A stretch of DNA of 64,000 nt. Origin: Burkholderia sp. OK233. GTDB lineage: Bacteria > Pseudomonadota > Gammaproteobacteria > Burkholderiales > Burkholderiaceae. Position 1 is the stretch's first letter. Each line of letters opens with the position of its first letter. The position numbers were made by a program, and so were the translations under genes. The DNA lies in contig NZ_OCSR01000002.1 of the NCBI RefSeq assembly GCF_900230185.1, positions 3,224,001 to 3,288,000 on the forward strand. Direction: 5' to 3'. The notes beneath the pieces were generated by a model. It was not told where the DNA came from. It saw only the letters and a program-made list of their open reading frames with translations, and made no database searches. This document shows positions 51,078-59,810 of the stretch, piece after piece.

Positions 51078-52859
51078 TCAGAGTGTGGGCGTTGCAACGC
51101 CCCTGGTCGTCTGCGCCGTCGTGTCACCGGGGCTCTCGTTGTTGTTCTCTTCGTAGTTCATCGCACCCGCCGCGTGGCGGCCAGCTATGTACCCAAATGT
51201 CATTGCGGGACCGAGATTGATGCCGCCCGACGGATAGAAGCCACCCATCACGCTGGCCATATCCGTACCCACCGCATAAAGACCGGCAATCGGTTTGCCA
51301 TCCTGATCAAGCGCCTGGGCGGAACCGTTCGTCTTCAGACCACCGAAAGTGCCGAAGCTGCCCGGAAATACCTTCACCGCGTAGAACGGCCCGTGCTCGA
51401 TCGGCGCAACGCAGGGATTGAGACCCTTGTGCAACGGATCGCCACCTTTGCGGTTATAAGGTGTCGAGCCGCGTCCGAACTGCGGATCTTCACCGCGGCG
51501 TGCGTGTTCGTTGAAAATCTTGACGGTCGCGGCCAGCGCGTCCGGCGCGATGCCGCAACGCTTCGCAAGTTCTTCGATTGTCGAGCCGCGTTGAAGATAG
51601 CCGCGACGGATAAAGGAGCCGACCGGCACCGGGAACGGTCGCGCGTAACCCAGACCATACCGGCGCAGAAACCGGTGATCGCAGATGAGCCACGACGCCA
51701 CTTCCTGTCCCTTCGGCGCCGAGGCGACCATCGCGGAGGTGTAGTCGTAGTAGCCGTCGGCTTCGTTGACAAAGCGTCTGCCGTTGGCAAGCACACCGAT
51801 CACGCCGGGCTTCGCACGATCGATGATGTGCGGGAAATGGCCCACGGTGCCGTCAGCATGCAGGACTCTGGAAACCGGCGCCCATGCGGCGGGTGACGCG
51901 ACATCCGTCACGAGACAGCCGCCGGCCGATTCACCCAGGCTGATGCCGTCGCCCGAGCAGCTTTCGGGCGGCAAGGCGAGGTGTTCGCGGCCGGTCGGTG
52001 TGCGCGGAAAGAGCGCCTTGCGTCGCGTTATATCGTTGGGGAAACCGCCGGCGGCAAGCACAACGCCCCGCGCCGCACGAATTTCCACTTCACCCTTTTC
52101 TGTGGAGACGACCGCGCCGCGCACCGCCCCGTCCTTCAGAATCAGACGTTTGGCCGGTGCGGATTCCATCAGCGTGACACCGAGCTTGTCCGCCGACTTC
52201 GCGAGACGCGCAACCAGCGCGACGCCATTGACAAGTTGCATGGCGCGACCGTAAATCGCCAGATCGAACAGATGTCGCGTAAAACGCTTCGTCACATGAG
52301 CGAACGATTTGAGCGAGCGCGTCATGCTCAGGAAAGCCATCAGATCCGCGCCGGCCATGATCGGCATGCCCATGAACGAGGTCTCGCGCATCGTTTTGCG
52401 CAGACGCTTGATCAGTGGCCCGACCTGTCGCCCGTCGTAGGGCGCGGCAATCACCTGGTGGCCCTGCGTGGCCGCGCCTTCAACCTTGCCATGAGCGTCC
52501 GGAATCCCATTCCCGTCGACGAACTGCAGCGATGTGTGCTCTTCGAAGAAGGACACCATATGCGGGCAGTTGTCGAGAAACGCATCGACCCGCGCCGCAT
52601 CGTAGCGGTGACCGAGTTCGTTTTTGAGGTAGGTGCGCGGCTGTTGCGGGTCCTCATGGATACCAGCGCGTTTGGCGAGCGGATTGCCCGGCACCCACAT
52701 CCAGCCACCTGACCAGGCCGTGGCGCCACCGAACACGTCGTCCTTCTCCACCACCACGACTTTCAGACCGTGCCACGCCGCGGTTACCGCGGCGGCGAGA
52801 CCCGACGCACCGGAACCGACGACGAGCAGATCGCAGTCCATCTGATTCGAATTGTTCAT
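51078..52859 (-). CDS. FAD-dependent dehydrogenase/reductase (ketosteroid dehydrogenase-fumarate reductase family)
   Basis: The 593-residue flavoprotein starts with a dinucleotide-binding motif CDLLVVGSGASGLAAAVTAA and has VVVEKDDVFGGATAWSGGWM, GVVLAAGGFPND and the C-terminal FAD site GLYAVGTDMASVMGGFYPSG, GGINLGPAMTFGYIAGRHAA. Members carry out desaturation or reduction next to a carbonyl. It is the first enzyme gene after the IclR regulator in the operon, 11 bases downstream of it. The substrate is unknown; a ring dehydrogenation step on the imported compound is plausible. Confidence 0.88.
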   Translation of the reverse strand: MNNSNQMDCDLLVVGSGASGLAAAVTAAWHGLKVVVVEKDDVFGGATAWSGGWMWVPGNPLAKRAGIHEDPQQPRTYLKNELGHRYDAARVDAFLDNCPHMVSFFEEHTSLQFVDGNGIPDAHGKVEGAATQGHQVIAAPYDGRQVGPLIKRLRKTMRETSFMGMPIMAGADLMAFLSMTRSLKSFAHVTKRFTRHLFDLAIYGRAMQLVNGVALVARLAKSADKLGVTLMESAPAKRLILKDGAVRGAVVSTEKGEVEIRAARGVVLAAGGFPNDITRRKALFPRTPTGREHLALPPESCSGDGISLGESAGGCLVTDVASPAAWAPVSRVLHADGTVGHFPHIIDRAKPGVIGVLANGRRFVNEADGYYDYTSAMVASAPKGQEVASWLICDHRFLRRYGLGYARPFPVPVGSFIRRGYLQRGSTIEELAKRCGIAPDALAATVKIFNEHARRGEDPQFGRGSTPYNRKGGDPLHKGLNPCVAPIEHGPFYAVKVFPGSFGTFGGLKTNGSAQALDQDGKPIAGLYAVGTDMASVMGGFYPSGGINLGPAMTFGYIAGRHAAGAMNYEENNNESPGDTTAQTTRGVATPTL

Positions 52860-52870
52860 TTCCGCAGTTG

Positions 52871-53719
52871 CTACGAAATGAGCCCTTGTCGGGCGCTATA
52901 CGCTGCCATGGCCGGGTTCATCAGCGCTGGCGACCCCGGAATGAGATGACTGATCTCCTCTACCGCCTCCAATAGAAGCGGTGCACATTCGTGCAGGCGC
53001 GCCTCGGTCAGACGAGATACCGGCCCCGCGATACTCACCACGCCGATCGCGTTTTCGCTTACCGGGTGGATGAGTGGCGCAGCCATCGCCGACATCCAGT
53101 CGGCAAATGTCTGGATGGCTACCGAATATCCGCGCTGGCGGGTCAACTCGACGCGTTCGAGAACTTCGGCAACCGACTGCGGCGCGGACGGCCCGAACTC
53201 GTCCGGCGCGCCAAGCCCCTGCGCTTCGACGAGGGCCGACGCTTCCTCGTTGCTCATGCGCGAAAGCCATGCATAGCCCGTAGCGGAGCAGGACAGTTTG
53301 GCTTCCATGCCCATGTCCGGGTCGTACCGCAGCCCGGAGCGGGCACCCTGTGCGCGAGCCACCCAGGTCAGTTGCCCGTGATCGGCCACCGCCAGCCGCA
53401 CAAGTTCGCCCGTTTCCATGGCGAGGCGATTTATCACCGGCTGAACGGCATCGACAAATCCGCTCGCCGACAGGTGCCGGAACGCAAGGACCTGAACCTT
53501 CGACGTCAGGACATACGTTCCGCGATCTTCTTCCTGGCGCACGTAGCCGTGACCACTTAGCGAGGTCAGCAGGCGGTGCGTCGCACTGCGAGGAATGCGC
53601 AGTTCGTCCGAGATGGCACTGAGCGGCATCCCGTCTGCGCTACCTGCCAGCAACTCAATGATTGCCAGACCGCGATCCAGGACGCCCGAGAAACTGAGTT
53701 CCTGCGAAGTACCTGCCAT
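52871..53719 (-). CDS. IclR-family transcriptional regulator
   Basis: The 282-residue protein has the IclR winged helix (VLDRGLAIIELLAGSADGMP, RSATHRLLTSLSGHGYVRQE) and the C-terminal effector domain (LAMETGELVRLAVADHGQLT, CSATGYAWLSRM). It heads the operon of flavoprotein, TIM-barrel and two oxidoreductase genes and faces the MHS transporter gene. Two inverted repeats in the divergent gap match the palindromes IclR proteins bind, so it probably controls both directions and itself. The effector is unknown. Confidence 0.92.
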   Translation of the reverse strand: MAGTSQELSFSGVLDRGLAIIELLAGSADGMPLSAISDELRIPRSATHRLLTSLSGHGYVRQEEDRGTYVLTSKVQVLAFRHLSASGFVDAVQPVINRLAMETGELVRLAVADHGQLTWVARAQGARSGLRYDPDMGMEAKLSCSATGYAWLSRMSNEEASALVEAQGLGAPDEFGPSAPQSVAEVLERVELTRQRGYSVAIQTFADWMSAMAAPLIHPVSENAIGVVSIAGPVSRLTEARLHECAPLLLEAVEEISHLIPGSPALMNPAMAAYSARQGLIS

Positions 53720-53759
53720 TTTTGCCTCCTTGGCGTGTTACAGCCGGGTAAACACTGAA

Positions 53760-53796
53760 TGGAATTTAGTTCCATTCAATATGGAATACTATTCCA
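53760..53796. promoter_or_regulatory. Two IclR-type operators, TGGAA-N5-TTCCA
   Basis: TGGAA-TTTAG-TTCCA (53760-53774) and TGGAA-TACTA-TTCCA (53782-53796) are identical 5-base arms around different spacers, with centres 22 bases apart, about two helix turns. They lie 41 bases upstream of the iclR start and 116 bases upstream of the transporter start. The repetition of the same dyad makes chance very unlikely. Confidence 0.8.
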
Positions 53797-53911
53797 CATC
53801 AAGCGGAGTTGTGTCAATATCGGTTCCAGCACTTCACCGACGACGCGATCGGAATCGGATCAAAGAAAGCCGAAAAACGACTGCTGTCATCAAGTCAACT
53901 CTGGAGACGTC

Positions 53912-55333
53912 ATGGAAGCCAAATCTCAAGGAACAGCCGGAGCGCACGACGCGCACCACCATCGTAGGCAGACAAAGAAGGCGACCGCGAGCGGGTGGAT
54001 CGGCTCGCTGCTGGAGTACTACGATTTTTTCATCTATGCGACAGCGTCAGCACTGATCTTCCCCCAACTTTTCTTCCCCTCCGGCAATCCAAAAGCCGCG
54101 ATCATCGCGTCGCTGGCCACTTATGGCGTCGGCTATATCGCACGGCCTATCGGCGCGTTTATCCTGGGACACCTTGGTGACACGAAGGGCCGCAAAACGG
54201 TCCTTCTTCTGTGCATGTTCATGATGGGTATATCGACGATGGCGGTGGGCCTGCTGCCGACCTATGGTCAGATCGGCATGCTCGCTCCGTTGCTGCTCGT
54301 GGTGCTTCGTCTCATCCAGGGCTTCGCGGTGGCGGGCGAAATCTCCGGCGCAAGCTCGATGATTCTCGAACATGCTCCTTTTGGCCGGCGCGGTTACTAC
54401 GCGAGCTTCGCGCTCCAGGGCGTGCAGTTCGGCCAGATTCTTGCCGCCGCCGTATTCCTGCCGCTTGCTTACTTCATGCCCGACAGCGCATTCAATTCGT
54501 GGGGATGGCGCATTCCGTTCCTGCTTTCGGCCGGTGTTCTCGTAGCCGGATACATCATCCGTCGTGAAGTCGATGAAACACCCGCCTTTGCTGAGGAAAC
54601 CGACGTACCGAAGGCACCCGTCAGGGAAGCCTTCAAGTATGGATGGCGAGACATGATCCGCGTCGTCTGCATGGCGCTGATGAACGTGATTCCCGTGGTT
54701 GCCACGATCTTCGGTGCGGCCTACGCGGTACAGGCCTCTTACGGCATTGGCTTCCACAAGAGCGTTTATCTGTGGATTCCTGTCGTCGGCAATATCGTCG
54801 CCGTGGCGTTGATCCCGTTTGTCGGCTCGCTTTCCGACCGCATCGGGCGAAAGGTGCCGCTTGCAGTGGGCGCAGTCGTTTCAGGCGTTCTCTCGTTCGG
54901 TTACCTGTACGCGATCAGCATCCACAACGTACCGCTCGCTTTCACGATGTCGATCCTGATGTGGGGTGTCGCGTATCAGGGCTACAACGCTGTGTTCCCG
55001 AGCTTCTATCCGGAACTCTTTCCGACGCGCTCCCGCGTGTCGGCAATGGCCATCTCGCAGAACATTGGCACGCTCATCACTGCACTGCTGCCGGCGCTCT
55101 TCGCGACGGTCGCGCCGCCTGGATCGAACAATATTCCGGTCACGGTCGGCTCGATCACGTTGGGCGTCACGATCATCGCTGCGCTGGCGGCCTGGAGCGC
55201 GCGCGAAACATATCGTATTCCGATGAGCCAGCTCGGCGAACCCGACGCCGTGCCGATCAACAAGGCGGAATACGACCGTCTGCGCGGCGAATCGGTCGCC
55301 GACGATAAGCTCTCGAGGGCGGCTGCCTTATAA
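53912..55333 (+). CDS. MFS metabolite:H+ symporter (MHS family, ShiA-like)
   Basis: The 473-residue protein has a His-rich N-terminus, then 12 membrane segments with the MHS pattern IGSLLEYYDFFIYATASALI, GHLGDTKGRKTVLLL and RLIQGFAVAGEISGASSMI. ShiA (shikimate), KgtP and ProP are relatives. CTGGAGACGTC precedes ATG 53912; the longer frame starting at 53759 would include the operator DNA. It is transcribed away from the IclR operon and should import the compound that the operon degrades. A perfect hairpin follows the stop. Confidence 0.9.
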   Translation: MEAKSQGTAGAHDAHHHRRQTKKATASGWIGSLLEYYDFFIYATASALIFPQLFFPSGNPKAAIIASLATYGVGYIARPIGAFILGHLGDTKGRKTVLLLCMFMMGISTMAVGLLPTYGQIGMLAPLLLVVLRLIQGFAVAGEISGASSMILEHAPFGRRGYYASFALQGVQFGQILAAAVFLPLAYFMPDSAFNSWGWRIPFLLSAGVLVAGYIIRREVDETPAFAEETDVPKAPVREAFKYGWRDMIRVVCMALMNVIPVVATIFGAAYAVQASYGIGFHKSVYLWIPVVGNIVAVALIPFVGSLSDRIGRKVPLAVGAVVSGVLSFGYLYAISIHNVPLAFTMSILMWGVAYQGYNAVFPSFYPELFPTRSRVSAMAISQNIGTLITALLPALFATVAPPGSNNIPVTVGSITLGVTIIAALAAWSARETYRIPMSQLGEPDAVPINKAEYDRLRGESVADDKLSRAAAL

Positions 55334-55340
55334 GCCTGCG

Positions 55341-55377
55341 TGCTGCGCCGTGTTTCACTCAAATTAGCGGCGCAGCA
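55341..55377. terminator. Perfect 10-pair hairpin after the MHS transporter
   Basis: TGCTGCGCCG (55341-55350) is exactly complementary to CGGCGCAGCA (55368-55377) across a 17-base loop, beginning seven bases after the transporter stop. There is no T run, so termination efficiency is uncertain, but position and strength suit a transcript end. Confidence 0.55.
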
Positions 55378-55454
55378 AAGCCGGACCAACGTCCGACAAG
55401 CTGCTGAACAGCGGACCCTCACAAAAATCGGACGGATGTCGCTTCATGGCCGAA

Positions 55455-55530
55455 GAATAGGGGTAGGAAACGGCGATCGCCGTCCCCTCCCTCCGAACCC
55501 GGTGTGCGGTTTTCCCGCGACGGGCTCTCC
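55455..55530 (-). ncRNA. Group II intron domains V and VI
   Basis: Read on the minus strand, GAGCCCG, CGCGGGAAAACCGC and CGGGTTCGG form the conserved domain V hairpin with a GAAA-type tetraloop and the AGC catalytic triad. The following GC-rich stem (GACGGCGATCGCCGTTTCC) fits domain VI, which carries the branch-point adenosine. They directly follow the maturase gene. Confidence 0.65.
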
Positions 55531-55532
55531 AG

Positions 55533-56480
55533 TCAGTTGTTTCCACATCGGGATTGGCGCGCCAATCGAAGGGCCTCGGACATCGTGAACAGCCCAAGAT
55601 CAGCGAAGAAGGCATTTGGCCATCGGGTGTGATCGCGAAGGCACCGACCCTGACCCGGACGATGAAGCTGTCGGCGCAGGATCGCTCGCAGACGACGACG
55701 AACAAAGGCGTCGACAGACGAGAAGGTGTAGCGGTGGGCATGCTGGAAATAGCCGAACCAGCCACGCAGGAGTGGATTGAGCGAGCCAATGATGCCCCCG
55801 ATCGAGTCACCCCTGTTACGCCTGGTCAGGGTCCGGATCTTATCCCGAAGTCCCATAAGGCTCTTCTTTCGCACCCAACGTTGACCCGCCTCGAACCGGT
55901 AACCCAGAAACTCGAACCCATGACCCTCCAGCCGACAATCCCCAACGTGGGTTTTGTCGGGATGCAGTGTCAAACCGTTCGCATCCACCCAGGCCCGCAG
56001 GCGAGTAAGCGCATCTTCCGCCTCCTCACGTGTGCGGCATAACACCACGGCGTCATCCGCGTAGCGCACCATGACCAGCCCTGCCCGACGCATTTCCACG
56101 TCAAGCTCGTGCAGGTACAGATTTGCCAACAAGGGGCTGACAACCGCCCCTTGAGGACTGCCGGAAGTCGGCGTCCAACGCGTCATGTCTTCCATGATGT
56201 CTTGCTTGAGAAAGTACTGGATGAGTTCCAGAACCCGGCCGTCCGAGATTCGCCCTGCCACTCTCGCAAGAAGAGGTGAGTGTGGAATCGAGTCAAAATA
56301 GCTTTGCAGGTCGGCATCGACCACCCAGCAGTAGCCCGCTTTCACATGCCGGTCCACTTCGCGCAGCGCATCCTTGCAACCCAAGCCCGGGCGGAAGCCG
56401 TAGCTTCTCGGCTCGAACTCATGCTCAAAGATCGGCTCGATTACCAGCTTCAGGGCCGCTTGAACAACGCGGTCCTTTAC
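55533..56480 (-). pseudogene. ltrA: Group II intron reverse transcriptase/maturase, C-terminal piece (split gene)
   Basis: These 315 codons hold most of the reverse transcriptase: KDRVVQAALKLVIEPIFE, FRPGLGCKDALREV, the catalytic YADD in MVRYADDAVVLCR, SPQGAVVSPLLANLYL, and the maturase X domain GWFGYFQHAHRYTFSSVDAF. There is no HNH endonuclease domain. The N-terminal 130 codons lie at 59421-59810 on the far side of the inserted recombinase element. Joining 59421 to 56480 gives an uninterrupted frame (GIPTVKDRVV) of 445 codons. As it stands the protein cannot be made whole. Confidence 0.88.
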
Positions 56481-56509
56481 AGCGGGGACGGTCAGCGCGA
56501 ACTGCACAA

Positions 56510-56806
56510 GTGCTCAACGAGCATTTGGGATGGGCTGAGATTCGTCACCCGTTCCATCCCCTCAGGGGCCAACGCTTTCCCGTTCTGAAGGAGCGCCGCG
56601 TCGCAGGCACCGAGACATTGCTTCTGCGCGATACAGAACGGGGCAGCTTTAGCATTGCGCGCGAATGGACCGACTGGGGCACACCGACTGTCCACGACGA
56701 CGCCATCGCGCCCGTGTGCTGCTTCGATCTGAGCATGTTGTTGGAGCTGGTCACGTTGATCGACCAGCTTGCCCCATCCAGCAAGTCGTCGAACAAAGGA
56801 GCTTGA
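56510..56806 (+). CDS. DUF5372-family protein of the recombinase element
   Basis: The 98-residue protein starts at GTG 56510 (MLNEHLGWAEIRHPFHPLRG) and includes FPVLKERRVAGTETLLLRD and REWTDWGTPTVHDDAIAPVC. The GQRF-HPFHPLRG opening is the DUF5372 pattern I associate with small proteins encoded beside serine recombinases. No good ribosome site is visible and the frame is open further upstream into the intron, so the start is a best guess just inside the element. It probably assists transposition; function unknown. Confidence 0.6.
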   Translation: MLNEHLGWAEIRHPFHPLRGQRFPVLKERRVAGTETLLLRDTERGSFSIAREWTDWGTPTVHDDAIAPVCCFDLSMLLELVTLIDQLAPSSKSSNKGA

Positions 56807-56858
56807 TCAATGCATCTCCTTGTCCTATTATCAGACCAGTTTTCAACGTGGTCCGCCA

Positions 56859-57191
56859 ATGGAAGATATTCCGTCGTCCACTTTGCGCAGACGCCGCGCG
56901 CAATTGCTGAAGCAAATGCCGGCGTTAGAGACGCTCTTGCGCGGCTCTCTCATCGAGCGCTACAAGCGCTGCGGCAAACCGGGCTGCAAGTGTGCAGACG
57001 GCCCCGGCCATGGCCCCAAGTACTACCTATCCGTGAGCTTTCCCGGCCGCCGGCCGCAAATGAACTACGTGCCGCAAGCCGATTACACCAACGTCGCCGA
57101 GCACCTGGCGAACTATCACCGCGTTCGCGAGATCATCGAGGAGATCTGCGAGATCAACCGCGAACTATTGCGCCGCCGCGAGGCGCTCTGA
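56859..57191 (+). CDS. DUF6788-family protein of the recombinase element
   Basis: The 110-residue basic protein has an N-terminal helix (LRRRRAQLLKQMPALETLL), a cysteine motif RYKRCGKPGCKCADGPGHGP that may bind zinc or nucleic acid, then SVSFPGRRPQMNYVPQADYT and a coiled-coil-like C-terminus (REIIEEICEINRELLRRRE). ATG 56859 is chosen because the family begins there. It sits between the DUF5372 gene and the recombinase and is presumably an accessory DNA-binding factor. This assignment is from memory of the family pattern. Confidence 0.65.
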   Translation: MEDIPSSTLRRRRAQLLKQMPALETLLRGSLIERYKRCGKPGCKCADGPGHGPKYYLSVSFPGRRPQMNYVPQADYTNVAEHLANYHRVREIIEEICEINRELLRRREAL

Positions 57192-57327
57192 GGGGCGCCG
57201 GTGAGCCAGCCGTCGCTGTCGCTCGCCAATTTCATCGATCCGCAATCGGCCGGCGTACTCATCGCCAACATGCTCGAGGCCTGGCTCACCGCCGAGCCCG
57301 CGCTGGAGCTGACCGAGGAGGCCTTCG

Positions 57328-59400
57328 ATGAACACCAAGATCACCCCCCAACATCAAAGCAAGCCGGCGTACATTTATATCCGGCAGTCGACACTGGCCC
57401 AGGTGCGACACCATCAGGAGAGCACCGAGCGCCAGTATGCGTTGAAGGACAAGGCGCTGGCATTGGGTTGGACGGAAACGGCGATCCGTACGCTGGACCG
57501 GGATCTCGGTCAGTCGGGGGCGCAGATGACGGGCCGCGAGGACTTCAAGACGCTGGTAGCGGATGTCTCGATGGGGCAAGTGGGTGCAGTGTTTGCACTG
57601 GAAGTGTCGCGCCTGGCGCGCTCGAACCTGGACTGGCATCGCCTGCTCGAACTGTGTGCGCTTACTCATACTCTCGTGATCGACGCCGATGGTTGCTACG
57701 ACCCGGGCGACTTCAACGACGGCCTGCTTCTCGGTCTCAAAGGAACGATGGCGCAGGCCGAACTCCATTTTTTGCGCGGGCGCCTCCAGGGCGGTAAGCT
57801 CAACAAGGCGCAGAAGGGTGAATTGCGGTTTCCGCTCCCGGTTGGCCTGTGCTACGACGATCAAGGACGCATCGTCCTGGATCCCGATGACGAGGTACGC
57901 GGTGCCGTGCAACTGGCATTTCGTCTGTTTCAGGAGACCGGCAGCGCATACGCGGTTGTCAAGCGCTTTGCCGAAGAGGGCCTGCGCTTTCCCAAGCGCG
58001 CTTATGGAGGTGCATGGGCGGGTCGACTCATCTGGGGGCGCCTGAGTCACGAACGTGTTCTCGGTTTGATACGGAATCCTTCCTATGCCGGCATCTATGT
58101 TTTTGGACGATACCAGTATCGTCAGCGCATCACACCACAGGGAGAGGTCCATAAGCGCGTGCAGCCGGTTCCGAAGGCAGAGTGGCGTGTTCATCTGCCA
58201 GACCATCATGATGGATATATCACCCCGGAGGAATTTGAGCGCAACCAGGACCGCCTGGCGCACAACAGGACCAACGGCGAAGGTACCGTGCTCAGTGGTG
58301 CGGCGCGTGAAGGATTGGCGCTGCTTCAGGGACTGCTGATATGCGGCTGCTGTGGTCGGGCGTTGACCGTTCGCTACCAAGGTAACGGCGGCCTTTATCC
58401 ATTGTACTTATGCAGTGCTCGCCGCCGCGAGGGGCTGGCGACCACCGATTGCATGAGCATGCGCAGCGAACTACTTGACAACGCAATTGGCGAGGCGGTA
58501 TTCACCGCCCTGCAGCCAGCCGAACTCGAGCTCGCCGTGACCGCCCTGAGCGAACTCGAGCAACGCGATCATGCCATCATGCGCCAGTGGCACATGCGCA
58601 TCGAACGCGCCGAGTATGAGGTCGCACTCGCTGAACGTCGCTACCAGGAATGCGACCCGGCCAACCGTCTGGTCGCGGGTACCCTCGAGCGGCGCTGGAA
58701 TGACGCGATGCTTCACCTTGAGGCGATCAGGACGGAAGCCGCCCGGTTCCGGAGCCAGAAGGCACTCGTCGCCACGTCCGAACAGAAAGCTCAGGTCCTC
58801 GCGCTAGCGCGCAATCTGCCGCGCCTCTGGCGGGCGCCGACCACATCAGCGAAGGATCGCAAGCGCATGTTGCGACTGCTCATCCGGGACATCACGGTCG
58901 AGAGACGGTCCGCCACGAGACAAGCGGTGCTGCATATCCGCTGGCAGGGCAGCGCGTGTACTGATATCACCGTGGACTTGCCCAAGCCGGCTGCCGATGC
59001 GATGCGTTACCCCGCCGCGTTCGTCGAGCGGGTGCGCGAACTATCGCAGCATCTGCCTGACCGGCAAATCGTGGCGCACCTCAATCAGGAAGGTTTACGC
59101 AGTTCTACTGGCAAATCGTTCACGCTTGAAATGGTCAAATGGATCCGCTACCGGTATCGAATTGAAGTAACCTGCTTCAAGCGGCCAGACGAGCTCACGG
59201 TACAGCAGCTCGCTCATCGGCTGCATGTCAGTCCACACGTCGTGTATTACTGGATCGAGCGCCAGGTAGTCCAGGCCCGCAAGCTCGATGGGCGGGGCCC
59301 GTGGTGGGTCACGCTGGATGCCGCCAAGGAACGGCAACTAAAGGATTGGGTGCGCACTTCAGGGCATCTACAGCGGCAACATTCCAACACTCAACTGTGA
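57328..59400 (+). CDS. Large serine recombinase
   Basis: The 690-residue protein has a resolvase catalytic domain with nucleophile Ser21 in YIYIRQST and ALEVSRLARSNLDWHRL. A recombinase domain (LIRNPSYAGIYVFGRYQYRQ) follows, then a zinc ribbon (LLICGCCGRALTV, with later Cys) and a coiled-coil C-terminal region. It catalyses two-base-staggered strand exchange for integration or excision of its element. The stop lies 20 bases from the right junction. A second reading frame from GTG 57201 (MSQPSLSLANFIDPQSAGVL) runs into its start in another phase and may be a short coupled leader peptide. Confidence 0.9.
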   Translation: MNTKITPQHQSKPAYIYIRQSTLAQVRHHQESTERQYALKDKALALGWTETAIRTLDRDLGQSGAQMTGREDFKTLVADVSMGQVGAVFALEVSRLARSNLDWHRLLELCALTHTLVIDADGCYDPGDFNDGLLLGLKGTMAQAELHFLRGRLQGGKLNKAQKGELRFPLPVGLCYDDQGRIVLDPDDEVRGAVQLAFRLFQETGSAYAVVKRFAEEGLRFPKRAYGGAWAGRLIWGRLSHERVLGLIRNPSYAGIYVFGRYQYRQRITPQGEVHKRVQPVPKAEWRVHLPDHHDGYITPEEFERNQDRLAHNRTNGEGTVLSGAAREGLALLQGLLICGCCGRALTVRYQGNGGLYPLYLCSARRREGLATTDCMSMRSELLDNAIGEAVFTALQPAELELAVTALSELEQRDHAIMRQWHMRIERAEYEVALAERRYQECDPANRLVAGTLERRWNDAMLHLEAIRTEAARFRSQKALVATSEQKAQVLALARNLPRLWRAPTTSAKDRKRMLRLLIRDITVERRSATRQAVLHIRWQGSACTDITVDLPKPAADAMRYPAAFVERVRELSQHLPDRQIVAHLNQEGLRSSTGKSFTLEMVKWIRYRYRIEVTCFKRPDELTVQQLAHRLHVSPHVVYYWIERQVVQARKLDGRGPWWVTLDAAKERQLKDWVRTSGHLQRQHSNTQL

Positions 59401-59420
59401 GAGGTGCATTATGAGATCAC

Positions 59421-59810
59421 CGTCGGTATACCGAGCGGACGACGTCCTTTACCTTTCGGTATGTAGACGCGCCGCACCGGCTGCGGGCGATAGCTACCAT
59501 CCTGCAATGCATGCGCCAGTTCAGCGAGGTATCGGTCCCGCGCTTGCGCGAATCTCTTCACGCTCATACGGTCCACTCCCGCCGCCCCGGCGTTCTTCTT
59601 GACCTGAACCCATCCCAGCGCGAGCGTGTCCAGTCGAAACACCTTGTCAATCAAACTGTGCCACTTACCTCCTTTAACTCCGTTTTGTAGAGCAGCCAAC
59701 ATAGCGTCCGTCCAGATTGAAGCCGACGCGAATTTCCGCTGCACGCAGCTTCCCAGCGCGTCTGCATCTCGTCTAGTCGTTTCCGACACTGGCGATGCTT
59801 CGATCTTCAT
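59421..59810 (-). pseudogene. ltrA: Group II intron maturase, N-terminal piece (split gene)
   Basis: These 130 codons form the start of the intron protein: ATG 59810 with GGAAGGAAGCAG before it, then VFRLDTLALGWVQVKKNAGA, AGVDRMSVKRFAQARDRYL and VYIPKGKGRRPLGIPTV, the RT-0/RT-1 region. The frame then runs into the recombinase element and stops after three foreign codons at 59409. It joins in frame to the piece ending at 56480 if the element is removed. Confidence 0.88.

Larger units (their letters stand above)
56481..59420 (+). mobile_element. Serine-recombinase mobile element inserted in the intron maturase gene
   Basis: A 2940-base segment with three genes on the plus strand (DUF5372, DUF6788, large serine recombinase). 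Its edges are set by the split maturase. The left flank ends ...TTTAC and the right flank resumes CGTCGG..., with an AC (GT on the other strand) at both junctions, so removal restores the maturase frame exactly with one GT dinucleotide. A two-base shared core is the normal product of serine-recombinase integration. Confidence 0.8.
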
